Shown: piece after piece, positions 1 through 9,566 of the stretch
Position numbering within the stretch: position 1 is the first letter of the stretch
Layout: the number at the start of each line of letters is the position of its first letter
Assembly: GCF_000003815.2 (NCBI RefSeq)
Contig: NC_049987.1
Span: 17,711,959-17,775,958 of the forward strand
Direction of reading: 5' to 3'
Source of the DNA: Branchiostoma floridae
Taxonomy: Eukaryota > Chordata > Leptocardii > Amphioxiformes > Branchiostomatidae
DNA: 64,000 bases
Notes under the pieces: model-generated
What the model saw: the letters and a program-made list of their open reading frames with translations, nothing else
Databases searched by the model: none
Told to the model about the DNA's origin: nothing
Made by a program: the position numbers and the translations under genes

Positions 1-186
1 TACACGTAGGAATCTGATAGTCTTTATATAAATATAATTTTTACAACTAAAACTACGCTGCTTTTTGCTCATAAATTAATGAGCACGTTCAAGATACACT
101 TACACACGGACATCCGATAGTCTTTACCTTCTTTCATGTTGACAACTTTGGTCTTTCCCTCACTGACCGTGCCGAAATGTCACGAT

Positions 187-640
187 TAGGGGTGAGTACC
201 GGTACAGTGTACCGGCACGAAACCGTTTTTTCTTGTTAATTGGGTCCCCCCCCCCCCAAAATGATCTGCAAAAATTCACAAAAACACATTCATATTACAA
301 AATGAACATATTATATGAGCAGGCATTCACACGTTTTGGGGCTTACCGATGGAAGTAAAGTAGAGTTTCTAGTCATTTCTACCAAGTTTTACAGTCAATC
401 GTATAGAGGTTTTTATACAAATATAAATTTTACAACTAGAACTATGTAAAAAGCAGTTAGCCATGTAGGATTTTAACGGCGACCATGGGAGTCGAATACT
501 TCACCAAACAGATCCCTTTAGAAATGGACCATTGTTTTGAGTATTGCACATGAACAAGTTTTCACATACTGAATTTGGTCCGGACCTGATCCTCTGGACC
601 TGAACCGGACCTGAATTTTCTGTACCGGTACCCACCTCTA
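187..640. mobile_element. hAT-like non-autonomous element, copy A
   Basis: The ends are inverted: TAGGGGTGAGTACCGGTAC at the left and GTACCGGTACCCACCTCTA at the right. The flanking 8-mers GTCACGAT and TTGACGAT agree at 6 of 8 bases, which would fit a decayed 8-bp target duplication of the hAT type. A related copy lies at 35734-36231. No open frame inside looks coding. Superfamily is inferred from ends and duplication length only. Confidence 0.6.
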
Positions 641-902
641 TTGACGATCATTAGGCGGTGTGTTTTTCAGCTGACCACCTCACCTTCCTGCTCTCACTTC
701 ACCCATCAGGGTAGATTTATCCACAGACGGACAAACATGCTTCCTCATGATAGGGTACTGTAAAAACGGAAATGTGTGCAGAGGTTTTATGTTCGTTGCT
801 TTCGGGGTGAACTGAAACCCAAATGCAGCCTCGTTTTGGTGCCACGACCCCGGATGACCCCAGGAAATTCAAAAAGGCCACCATAACTGGAATTAGTCCT
901 AT

Positions 903-2048
903 TTACGGATCGAGTTCAGCGTTTACGTGGTTGCTGCGGAAGAGCCGTACAACGCCGCGACGGACCTCCTGTAGACGGAACCCATAGATGACGGGGTTGA
1001 CGGCGGAGTTCAAGATGATGGAGACGAACATCTTTGAGAGAGAAACGCTGTCTTGAGTGAACATGGCCATCTTGACAGAAAACGGCAACCATCCCACAAG
1101 GAATACAACGGTGATGATGACGATGGTGACCGCGGATTTTCTACTGACGCTCGGTGGGGCTCCCACGGCGACTTCTTGGGCAGCGATGGCGTTCACGTGT
1201 GTCCAGAGGCACCAGAAGATGCTCAAGTTGAAACAGACGATTGCCGCCATCGGGATGAAGACGAACGCTACGATGAGCACCACGTAGCTGAGCGGCAGTC
1301 CTCCCCCCATCGGCAGGCATCCTTCCTCCGTACGACTCTCGCACTGCCACCCGAAGTTGGGCAGCATCGCCAGTAACACAGACCACAGCCAGACGAGCAC
1401 CACCACGACCTTACACTTGTGGTTGGTGACGTTGTTGACGTAGGTCATCCCGTGGACGATGAACCAGTAGCGCTCAGCCGTTAGCGCCAGGAGGCTGTAG
1501 GCAGAGGACAACCCCGAGAACAGGACCAAGGTGAACCGGAGTCGCGACACGGCAAAGGACGGATCAGTCTCGGTGTAGACGTAGTACAAAACCCAACTAC
1601 CCGCAAAAATGAAGTCCACTCCGGTCAAAACGTCACTGGCCGCCAGATTGGCCATGAAAATATAGGCTGGGGTGTGGAGATGTTCGAACTTGATGATGGT
1701 TGCAAGCGGGAGACTGTTAGCCACAACGGACCAGAAACCAAGACATAGTGTAGCATACACGGGCACCATGGGACCTGAATACGACGATGGATCGTTCTGC
1801 AAAGATTTGGAGACGTTTGACGTGATGTTTTCTGCTGTTCTTGTACTGGCGTTGGATACCGTGTCGATACCACAGTCCTCAAACGAACTGTTAAACAACG
1901 TTGAGTTGCTGGACAAGCCCGTTATGTCGAACTCGTCAGTTGTCAAGTTGAAGGTGGACTCAAGAGCCGAATTTACCCCGGCGGAGCCAATCACAGCGCT
2001 GAATACAAGCGACACCAACCCGGGATAGCCTTGTATGGAACCCATCAT
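903..2048 (-). CDS. Rhodopsin-class GPCR, lysophospholipid/MECA-like
   Basis: This is an intronless seven-transmembrane receptor for the plasma membrane. I start it at the ATG at 2048 (381 residues), because residues 1-28 then look like a signal peptide; the frame stays open to an ATG at 2288, but that extension looks non-coding. The extracellular N-terminus has six N-glycosylation sequons (about residues 34-78). Seen motifs are LAASD in TM2 (135-139), ERY in place of DRY (192-194), GWLP in TM6 (319-322) and NPVIY in TM7 (351-355). TM3 lacks the usual cysteine, while extracellular loop 2 has its own pair (C236, C244, with FGWQC). That arrangement is known from S1P, LPA and cannabinoid receptors (MECA group). 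The ligand cannot be told. G-protein coupling is expected from the family. Confidence 0.9.
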   Translation of the reverse strand: MMGSIQGYPGLVSLVFSAVIGSAGVNSALESTFNLTTDEFDITGLSSNSTLFNSSFEDCGIDTVSNASTRTAENITSNVSKSLQNDPSSYSGPMVPVYATLCLGFWSVVANSLPLATIIKFEHLHTPAYIFMANLAASDVLTGVDFIFAGSWVLYYVYTETDPSFAVSRLRFTLVLFSGLSSAYSLLALTAERYWFIVHGMTYVNNVTNHKCKVVVVLVWLWSVLLAMLPNFGWQCESRTEEGCLPMGGGLPLSYVVLIVAFVFIPMAAIVCFNLSIFWCLWTHVNAIAAQEVAVGAPPSVSRKSAVTIVIITVVFLVGWLPFSVKMAMFTQDSVSLSKMFVSIILNSAVNPVIYGFRLQEVRRGVVRLFRSNHVNAELDP

Positions 2049-3692
2049 TTCGTCGTGATGACAAGATAATAAAATGCCTAAAGAAGAGCGAGAGAGATCT
2101 CTTGCGAAAGGACAGGGAGCCACCAAAATGGTATCTATCCCCACTGTCACCAGTCGGAATGTACTAATTCTGTCCCCAGTATATATGGGGCTTTTATAAT
2201 CAGTTATCATATGCGATTTGACGTCTTGTTTTCTAAACACATTAGAGCAACAGGTGGAATGAACATCACTAATTGGGCCATGGAACATCGTAAGCTACAC
2301 AGAACGTCATATATTGTTTTAATTGTGGTAATTATGTCGTATTTTCTTCTGGGACCAAAAATAATTGCCGATTACTCTCTTGTGTTAGTTATAGAAGCTG
2401 ACATCATATCATCACGCTTGAACTGAGATCAAGCTGAAACACCCACCCCCTACACGCCAGTGTGTTACACACAAGAAAATAACTATCCGCTGGGACACGT
2501 CACGATGGTCAGCCATATTAGCTCACAGCAGTATAAATCCGTCTATCAGTATTATCTTCTGTGCTGTTTCTTCTGACTTTTATTAACTCGCTAACGTTAA
2601 TGGAATACGACCTTTTGTATATATATGTCTGTACTTAGTCCGATAGGGAATGAATGTGCAAAAAAAAGCCTATTAAAAACGTCAATGTTCACCACGTAAC
2701 AAGACCTGAAGGTCGTTTCAATGTGTGACCCGAAGGCCACTCCAAGGTTTACAAACGGGTTACAAACTATCACCAACTAATTAGAACCAGCATACTGGTA
2801 CCAGTTGAGCCACAGGTAGGGATGATGTTGAACAGAGGACGTGTATGACATACAAGTACAGATAAAAGTGCTTCCGAAGTAACAGCTTTAGTAAACTAGC
2901 TATAACATGCTTGACAAAATTCAACAAAGTCTATTATCTGTTGAAATATCACGATGCAAAATGATTGGGTTGATACGCGGATGAGTTTGTAAAGTGAGTG
3001 TGAGAGAAAGAGGGAGAGTCGGTGATTTCGTGAGTTTGTTTGTTCGTTTTATTTTATTTAGATCTCATTTGGTGACAGATATATAGTTTCACTATTCACT
3101 ATACAATAAAATGACATGTAAGAATCAAAATCTATACAACTTGTTAACAGAAAAAGTAGCAAAACCAACTGAGGTAACTTAAAGTGAACGGGAGAGATCA
3201 GAGGTCGACATAAAATATCAGAAGCATTGCCTGTGCTTTGTAAAAGATATTGAAATGAGTAACAAAACATAACTGATTTTATCAAACTGAACATAACGCA
3301 TATGCAGAGGAGTACAAACTAAAGTAGTCACAATAATTATAATAAAGAATGATATAACATAATAAACTGTATATAACTGAAAGGAAATCAGCAGTGAAAA
3401 GGTAATTAATAAATCGTGACTAATGTATTTACAAAAGAACAGAAAAATGCTACTGAATTAAATGATAGAAAAAGTGAGTGAGCGAGGGAGTGGGTGAGAC
3501 AGTGAACATGAGAGTGAGTAAATGTGTAAGTGAATGAGAGTAAATGAGTTACAGCAAATCAGTAAATGTGTGACAAATATGTGAATGAATATGTAAGCAA
3601 GTGAGTGAGTGAGTGAGTGAGTGAACGAGTACGTATGCCTGCAATGCTGAATTATTTATTTGAGAAACATTCATTGTCATCGTTGAAGAAGT
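2049..3692. other. Non-coding stretch
   Basis: No gene is supported. Open frames here are short and AT-rich. A degenerate GTGA-type simple repeat runs from about 3470, with a pure GTGA stretch near 3597-3622. Confidence 0.6.
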
Positions 3693-3931
3693 CGTTATAC
3701 CCCTGTCACATTATCCACGATCTTCTGGCGTATCGATGGAAGATCGGCCATGTTTAAGATCGACAGAGGGCTGCGCTTTTTTTCACCTGAAAACAGTCCT
3801 TGTCACATATAAGCCATACTTTGTACTTTGTACAATTGTTGTGCAATAAAGTTTTTATTATAAGTGAGGCTCGGGTGATTGCTGCAGAATCGTCGTCCTA
3901 TCGATTTTCGCCAAATGTGACTGGGGTATAA
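3693..3931. mobile_element. Small MITE with 18-bp inverted ends
   Basis: The 5' end TTATACCCCTGTCACATT and the 3' end AATGTGACTGGGGTATAA are near-perfect inverted repeats, one mismatch, about 239 bp apart. The inner sequence is also partly inverted (ATCCACGATC... and ...CGATTTTCGCC). There is no coding capacity. Because the terminal TTATA/TATAA is itself palindromic, the target duplication cannot be separated from the ends. Confidence 0.6.
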
Positions 3932-4397
3932 ACGCTGCCTCCTAGCGGACATTTCAGTGCATTGCAACTATTCTTCTCGTCACCAATGCAACGATGACCA
4001 CCGTGTACCAACAATGTATAAAACATTTCATACGTCCAACACAAGTAAAAGTAGAAAAGAGAATGCATGACTTGTTTTTTGTCCAGAGTAATTGTCTGGA
4101 CATTGCTTCACCGGAAAATTACATGAATAAATCTATCAGTAATATTTTGATATATAAAAAATATAAACAACAAACATATCGGTCACCTCTCTGGTAATGC
4201 AGAGACTAATAATTTCTACACGAGAAAATAAATACAGCTTACAGTTCTAGATATTAGCAAAGGGCTTCTGTATGTTTGATATGTTTACTTTTAACGGCTA
4301 AAAACGTCAGAGTGCTGCATTGCTGCGACTTTACCTCCGTAAAAAGAGAGATTGTAATGGGCGGTGTGTGTGTGTGCATGTGTGTGTGTGCAAGTGC

Positions 4398-4428
<31 letters not shown>

Positions 4429-4452
4429 TGTGCAAGTGCGTGTGTGTGTGTG

Positions 4453-4490
<38 letters not shown>

Positions 4491-6057
4491 GCTGCACTGC
4501 AACGAGTTCACCTCCTTGAAAAGGCAGTTATAATGGGTTGGTGTTCGTGCAGATGTATGCGTGTGCAAATTTATTATTTTTTTGTGTTGGAACAAACTTT
4601 TTCCCTATGTAATTTACCAACACATATGAGCTTTCATTCAGTGTGTGTTTGCACGTGTGTTTGTGTGCGTGTGTTATGTGTACAGTGTGTGTGTGCACGT
4701 ATGTGTGTATATGTGTGTACGTGTGTGCGCACATACGTGTGTGTGTGTACACGTGTGTGTGTCAGTGTTTGTTTATTTGCCTAATGGTTCGAGTCTACAG
4801 TTATGTGATAGCAGGTTACTAGTGGATGCTTCTAAGTAAGGTGGAAGTGGTGTAAAAATACTTGAAGAAAAGAGAATTAAAGGAATAGTTTGAACACAAT
4901 CGTGTTTCAGCTTAGAGCCAGTGAAATGCCAAGGCGAACTTGTTCGAATGTTGAGAGGTATTCTTGTAATTACCTTGCTAGGTCAATCATGTGTTCTTCA
5001 ACTACGACAACTAAGAAATGAAATAGATTTTATAATCATCGGTAGAGAAAGCATAATGTCAAGACACTGGGTTCCTAAATGGATACATCTGAATGATACC
5101 ATCAACCACATAGCCGATAGAATTTACATTACACTACTTGCAAGAAATCGACATAGGGCTTTGTGTGCATCTTCCCGCACCTATATTTTGAGTAGTACCA
5201 TCACCATTTCTTTTTCTCCAAAAGACCACGGGCGACAAGGTTATGCAAACACTACATTAGTGAGCTATTTGGGAAATGGTTAACACCATCAATACAAGAC
5301 TTTGGATACAAAAAGTAAAGTCATATCTCAAAATAACTCTCCACCCCTTTGACACCAGTGGTGCCCATTATATGCACAATTGTGAAATATGGCACATTAC
5401 ATGTAGTTCTTTTACTAGTAGTGCCGCATGTTCAACTACCATGCCCTCTCTACTCTACTTCCTTGTCGAGGAAAGAGGATGAACCCAGTTGACCTTTTCG
5501 TTGATGCGTTTCGCTGGCGGGCGTTCGTCGCTCGGGGCATCTAAAGGATAGATTAAAAAAGAAAAAAACACACTATCATTTAGTAGTAAGATGTAACGTC
5601 GTATTAGTTTCCTCGGTCAGTTGTAGTTTTGCATTACACAACATCAAATGATCATACAGACTGTTGCATGTTATATGTTGCCCATCCGCTAATCAATGTA
5701 ATAACGTTGTGTGTAATTGTCTTTTGCCTTTTTAAAAATATTACAAAATATACTTTTTGTTTGAAGGAATTGTAACAAAGCATACATATTTCAATCCATA
5801 TTTTCCGATTATCGAACTTGGCCTTCGTTTTCCTGACCCATACCCACCTAGCAAATATCATCAGGATTCAACGTACTAACAACAATGATTTGACCATCGT
5901 TGGACGCATCAAAGCATGCCAAATTTCACGGACCTACAGTCAACTAATTTTCTGTTATGAGCATTACAGTAAAGGGTAGTTTTACGGGAGAGGCGCGCTG
6001 CGTCGTTTTCGCTGTTTTTATAAAATAAGCGCGTTCTAGAGCATTGAGCACAAACAC
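3932..6057. other. Non-coding stretch with microsatellites
   Basis: No gene is supported. It carries a GT/GC microsatellite (about 4363-4487), a degenerate GT repeat (about 4636-4770) and otherwise unique AT-rich DNA. The segment near 4584-4640 recurs in diverged form near 13183-13250, so part of it is dispersed repeat. Confidence 0.6.
4363..4487. repeat. (GT)n/(GC)n microsatellite
   Basis: Alternating purine-pyrimidine tract with a central GC run near 4397-4411, so the whole tract has Z-DNA-forming character. All open frames across it are artefacts of the dinucleotide repeat. Confidence 0.95.
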
Positions 6058-6240
6058 GCTCAAAACTAACCTGGAATCCAGTCTACCGTGGATTGGCCAG
6101 GCTACCTTCGGGACAGGAGGGTCTTTTCACCGCCGGGGTAATCTTTCACACCCGGTAGGAGTTTGGCACGGCGGGAGTTAATTTTGCCAGGCCTATTAAC
6201 TCCCACAAGTCCTACCGGGAAAATGCTACCGGGTGTGAAT

Positions 6241-7868
6241 TACCGTGGCCGATATCAACAATGTGCAACACACTTACTTTTCTGCTCAAGACACTTACTC
6301 TTCTGCTCAACACACTTACTTTTCTGCTCAACACACTTACTTTCCTGCTCAACACACTTACCTTTCTGCTCAACACACTTACTTTTCTGCTCAACACACT
6401 TACTTTTCTGCTCAACACACTTACTTTTTTCTGCGTGAGACACTTACTTTTTTCTGCGCGAGCCACTTACTCTTCTGCGCGAGCCACTTACTCTTCTGCG
6501 CTGCACTTACTCTTCTGCGCTGCACTTACTTACTTTTCCTGTGGTGCGCACCCCTCCCTTTATCAATGGATGGTCCCTGAATCAGGCCAAAGGTCACAAA
6601 GACCGCATAAAATGTAGTATTGACCGCATGTCAATCCTAAATTATCCTCCTTCGGATGACCCTATGAAATGACCCTTACCCTAGCACGTTTTTGTGGATT
6701 CAATTTAATTCTTTTTGGTCTTTAGTATAGCATTTTGACAATGCAGATCGATAACGACAAGTCTCGATTTGATCATCACAACATCGCGTTTTGTTGCCAT
6801 CACAACGTATTGTCAACTTTGAAAACAAATTCTGCGCGCGTTTCTGGCGCGCAGCTTTAAACTTTTATTTACCAGGGTTTACCTAAACCAGGCAGAGGCT
6901 CTTAACTCCTCTGTAGATAGGAGTACGAAGGCAGGTAGGCCTTGGTAGCTCCTCTGTCCAGAATTCGGCGTCTGTTTAGTAATAAATAGCCAAGTTGCCG
7001 CACGTAATGTTTTGGTGGGAGCACTGAATTTTACTACCCGGATCCGGACTAACTTTGGACGGAGTGGACTTAGTACACCACTACCCCTTTGGAGACCCTA
7101 CTAGGTGGGCGGAGCAGTACCAAATCCACATAGTCAGGCCACTCCCAGGATCTAATTGTTAATCAGAAGCGGGTATTTCTTGTGACCAAATCCACATAGT
7201 AGGGTCTCCAAAGGGGTAGGGGTGTACTAAGTAACAAATAAATTGACTAAGTCAGAGACGCCCACCCACCATTCAACTGAATGTTTTCAAAGTTGACAAT
7301 ACGTTGTGATGGCAACAAAACGCGATGTTGTGATGATCAAATCGAGACTTGTCGTTATCGATCTGCATTGTCAAAATGCTATACTAAAGACCAAAAAGAA
7401 TTAAATTGAATCCACAAAAACGCGCTAGGGTAAGGGTCATTTCATAGGGTCATCCGAAGGAGGATAATTTAGGATTGACATGCGGTCAATACTACATTTT
7501 ATGCGGTCTTTGTGACCTTTGGCCTGATTCAGGGACCATCCATTGATAAAGGGAGGGGTGCGCACCACAGGAAAAGTAAGTAAGTGCAGCGCAGAAGAGT
7601 AAGTGCAGCGCAGAAGAGTAAGTGGCTCGCGCAGAAGAGTAAGTGGCTCGCGCAGAAAAAAGTAAGTGTCTCACGCAGAAAAAAGTAAGTGTGTTGAGCA
7701 GAAAAGTAAGTGTGTTGAGCAGAAAAGTAAGTGTGTTGAGCAGAAAGGTAAGTGTGTTGAGCAGAAAAGTAAGTGTGTTGAGCAGAAAAGTAAGTGTGTT
7801 GAGCAGAAGAGTAAGTGTCTTGAGCAGAAAAGTAAGTGTGTTGCACATTGTTGATATCGGCCACGGTA
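6241..7868. mobile_element. Foldback element (587-bp arms) nested in the MITE
   Basis: The left arm 6241-6827 and right arm 7282-7868 are equal in length and almost identical in inverted orientation. The ends are TACCGTGGCCGATATC and its exact complement. The exact 6-bp direct repeat GTGAAT at 6235-6240 and 7869-7874 is the target duplication, and the sister MITE at 11421 shows the related empty site. Each arm contains a tandem array of 21-bp units (CACTTACTTTTCTGCTCAA-type, about 6260-6540 and the mirror 7565-7850). The loop (6828-7281) contains a second inverted repeat. No transposase is visible, so it is presumably mobilised in trans. Confidence 0.88.
6260..6540. repeat. 21-bp minisatellite in left foldback arm
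   Basis: About eight near-identical 21-bp units grade into shorter variants with CTGCGCGAG and CTGCGCTG spacers. The mirror array is at about 7565-7850. Because the unit is a multiple of three, several frames stay open and give fake heptad peptides (HTYFSAQ-type); these are not genes. Confidence 0.9.
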
Positions 7869-8024
7869 GTGAATGATTACACCGGCGGCTGAGTGCTGCA
7901 CTGGCCCCGTAGAGAGCCTACTGAGTGAACTACGGTAGGCCCAGATCTGGGTAGGCCGTGCCACAACTAGACTGGATTCCAGGTTAGCTCAAAACAGAAC
8001 CTTCTGGCGAAGGTAATAACAAAC

Positions 8025-9382
8025 CTGATGAAAGAACTTGGCAGATGAACCTGTTCTTCCTGCTGCAGCCGGTGTCATACCAAAGGTTCTTCCACCCGTA
8101 CGAGGCACAGTCTTCACCGCCCCGAATGTCGTTTGGCTGGTCCATTCCCCACATGCTGATCCCACTGTTCAGAGCCTTGCCGTCCATCCATTCCCACTTA
8201 CCCTCCTCGTTCCGATCGTGCAGGCCGAACCAGTAGTCACCCGAACTGTACCTGAGTTATGTTTAACGCTAGTTCACCGTTATCCGCGGGTTAACCGATA
8301 TCCGTTGTTTATAGACAAGAAAGGGTATTTGGGGTTAGCAAGTCGACAGACGGTAGTTTCAGATAGTACATTGAATATTTAACAATTTGAAATCACCGTC
8401 CATTGACTTGATATCACTAATTACCGATTCTTAAAACAACGGGTATATGTTAACCCACGAAAAAAGTTGAACTAGCTTTATATCATATGCTTGATTTGTT
8501 ACGACTTATGATATGAATATTACCATCTATCAAGACTTGAGTTACAATTTTGTTGCCACCTTTCTTTTGTATATCATTATTCATCAAGGATTGAGTTACA
8601 ACTTTTTTATATTATCATTTATCAATTTTATGTGGCTAATGAGGAAATGTCTGTATATTTTTGTTTATATTGAACATGAATATAAAAAAGGCAACTACCC
8701 TTTAGGCCACACCTGTTTTATTTGTTGCGAGAAAAAATGATGCAGTTTTTGCTATCACAAACCTATAAATACTATCATTTAGAGCCGCATACACATAATT
8801 TTAATGCCTTTCATTCAGAACAATTAGTAACAAATCAAAGAAAGGGATTCATTGCAGAAAATGTGCTATTAAATTTTAGCTGTTTTTTTTGTTGAAGCCA
8901 TGTCTTCACCCCAGACCTTTAACCAATTATTTTCGAGACCTGTTGGTCCATTTTTAATAAAATAAAAATCCGAGATGCAGCGAATAAATTTGGTGTGGCC
9001 TTAGTAACAAAAAAACTGTACCTGTCTTTTGCATTGATGAGGGAGACCAGGAAGCCGTTGGTACCACGGTCTTGGGGCATGGCGAGGGTGCCGCCGCCAG
9101 GAACACGCGCGCGTGCACAGGCTGCAGCCGCCTCCATGAAGGTTATGCGTGTTTCAAACAGTTTGAAGCAGTGGTGAAGATACTGGTTGTAACCGGGAGG
9201 GCAGGGCGCTGAAAAAAAGGTTTTAATTGCAGTGCCTTATAACGCTGGTAGGGAGCCCATTATCGAACTTGACATTTGTTTCCCACCTACCAAATATCAT
9301 CCAACCACGGCTTCCTGAGTCACGCTGCTCACAGACACAGACACAGACACATACACACACACACACACTCACGCACACACGC

Positions 9383-9468
<86 letters not shown>

Positions 9469-9495
9469 ATACACACACACATACACACACACACG

Positions 9496-9566
<71 letters not shown>

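Larger units (their letters stand above)
6058..7995. mobile_element. MITE with exact 9-bp target duplication, interrupted by a foldback element
   Basis: Element ends TAACCTGGAATCCAGTCT (from 6067) and AGACTGGATTCCAGGTTA (to 7986) are perfect inverted repeats. They are flanked by the exact 9-bp direct repeat GCTCAAAAC at 6058-6066 and 7987-7995. A 9-bp duplication is typical of Mutator-like elements; that assignment is inference. Removing the nested insertion leaves about 286 bp, close to the sister copy at 11421-11710. It lies just beyond the last identified exon of lectin gene 1. Confidence 0.85.

Noticed and set aside
2049-2288. 80-residue N-terminal extension of the GPCR
   Set aside because: The extension is not signal- or domain-like, while the ATG at 2048 is followed by a good signal-peptide-like segment.
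4254-4839. Open frames rich in Cys/Val or His/Thr around 4.3-4.8 kb
   Set aside because: Produced by GT/GC dinucleotide repeats read in several frames on both strands.
6163-6617. Heptad-like proteins (HTYFSAQ repeats) on both strands, also 7492-7964
   Set aside because: A 21-bp tandem repeat keeps many frames open; the same peptides appear from mirror arms of a foldback element.
8001-8024. Lectin 1 protein reading straight on past ICQVLSS to a stop at the MITE end
   Set aside because: The GT donor at 8024 has the same position and phase as in lectin 2, where splicing to a short last exon is clear.
8038-8382. 114-codon plus-strand frame over 8.0-8.4 kb
   Set aside because: Antisense shadow of the lectin 1 exon at 8025-8251.
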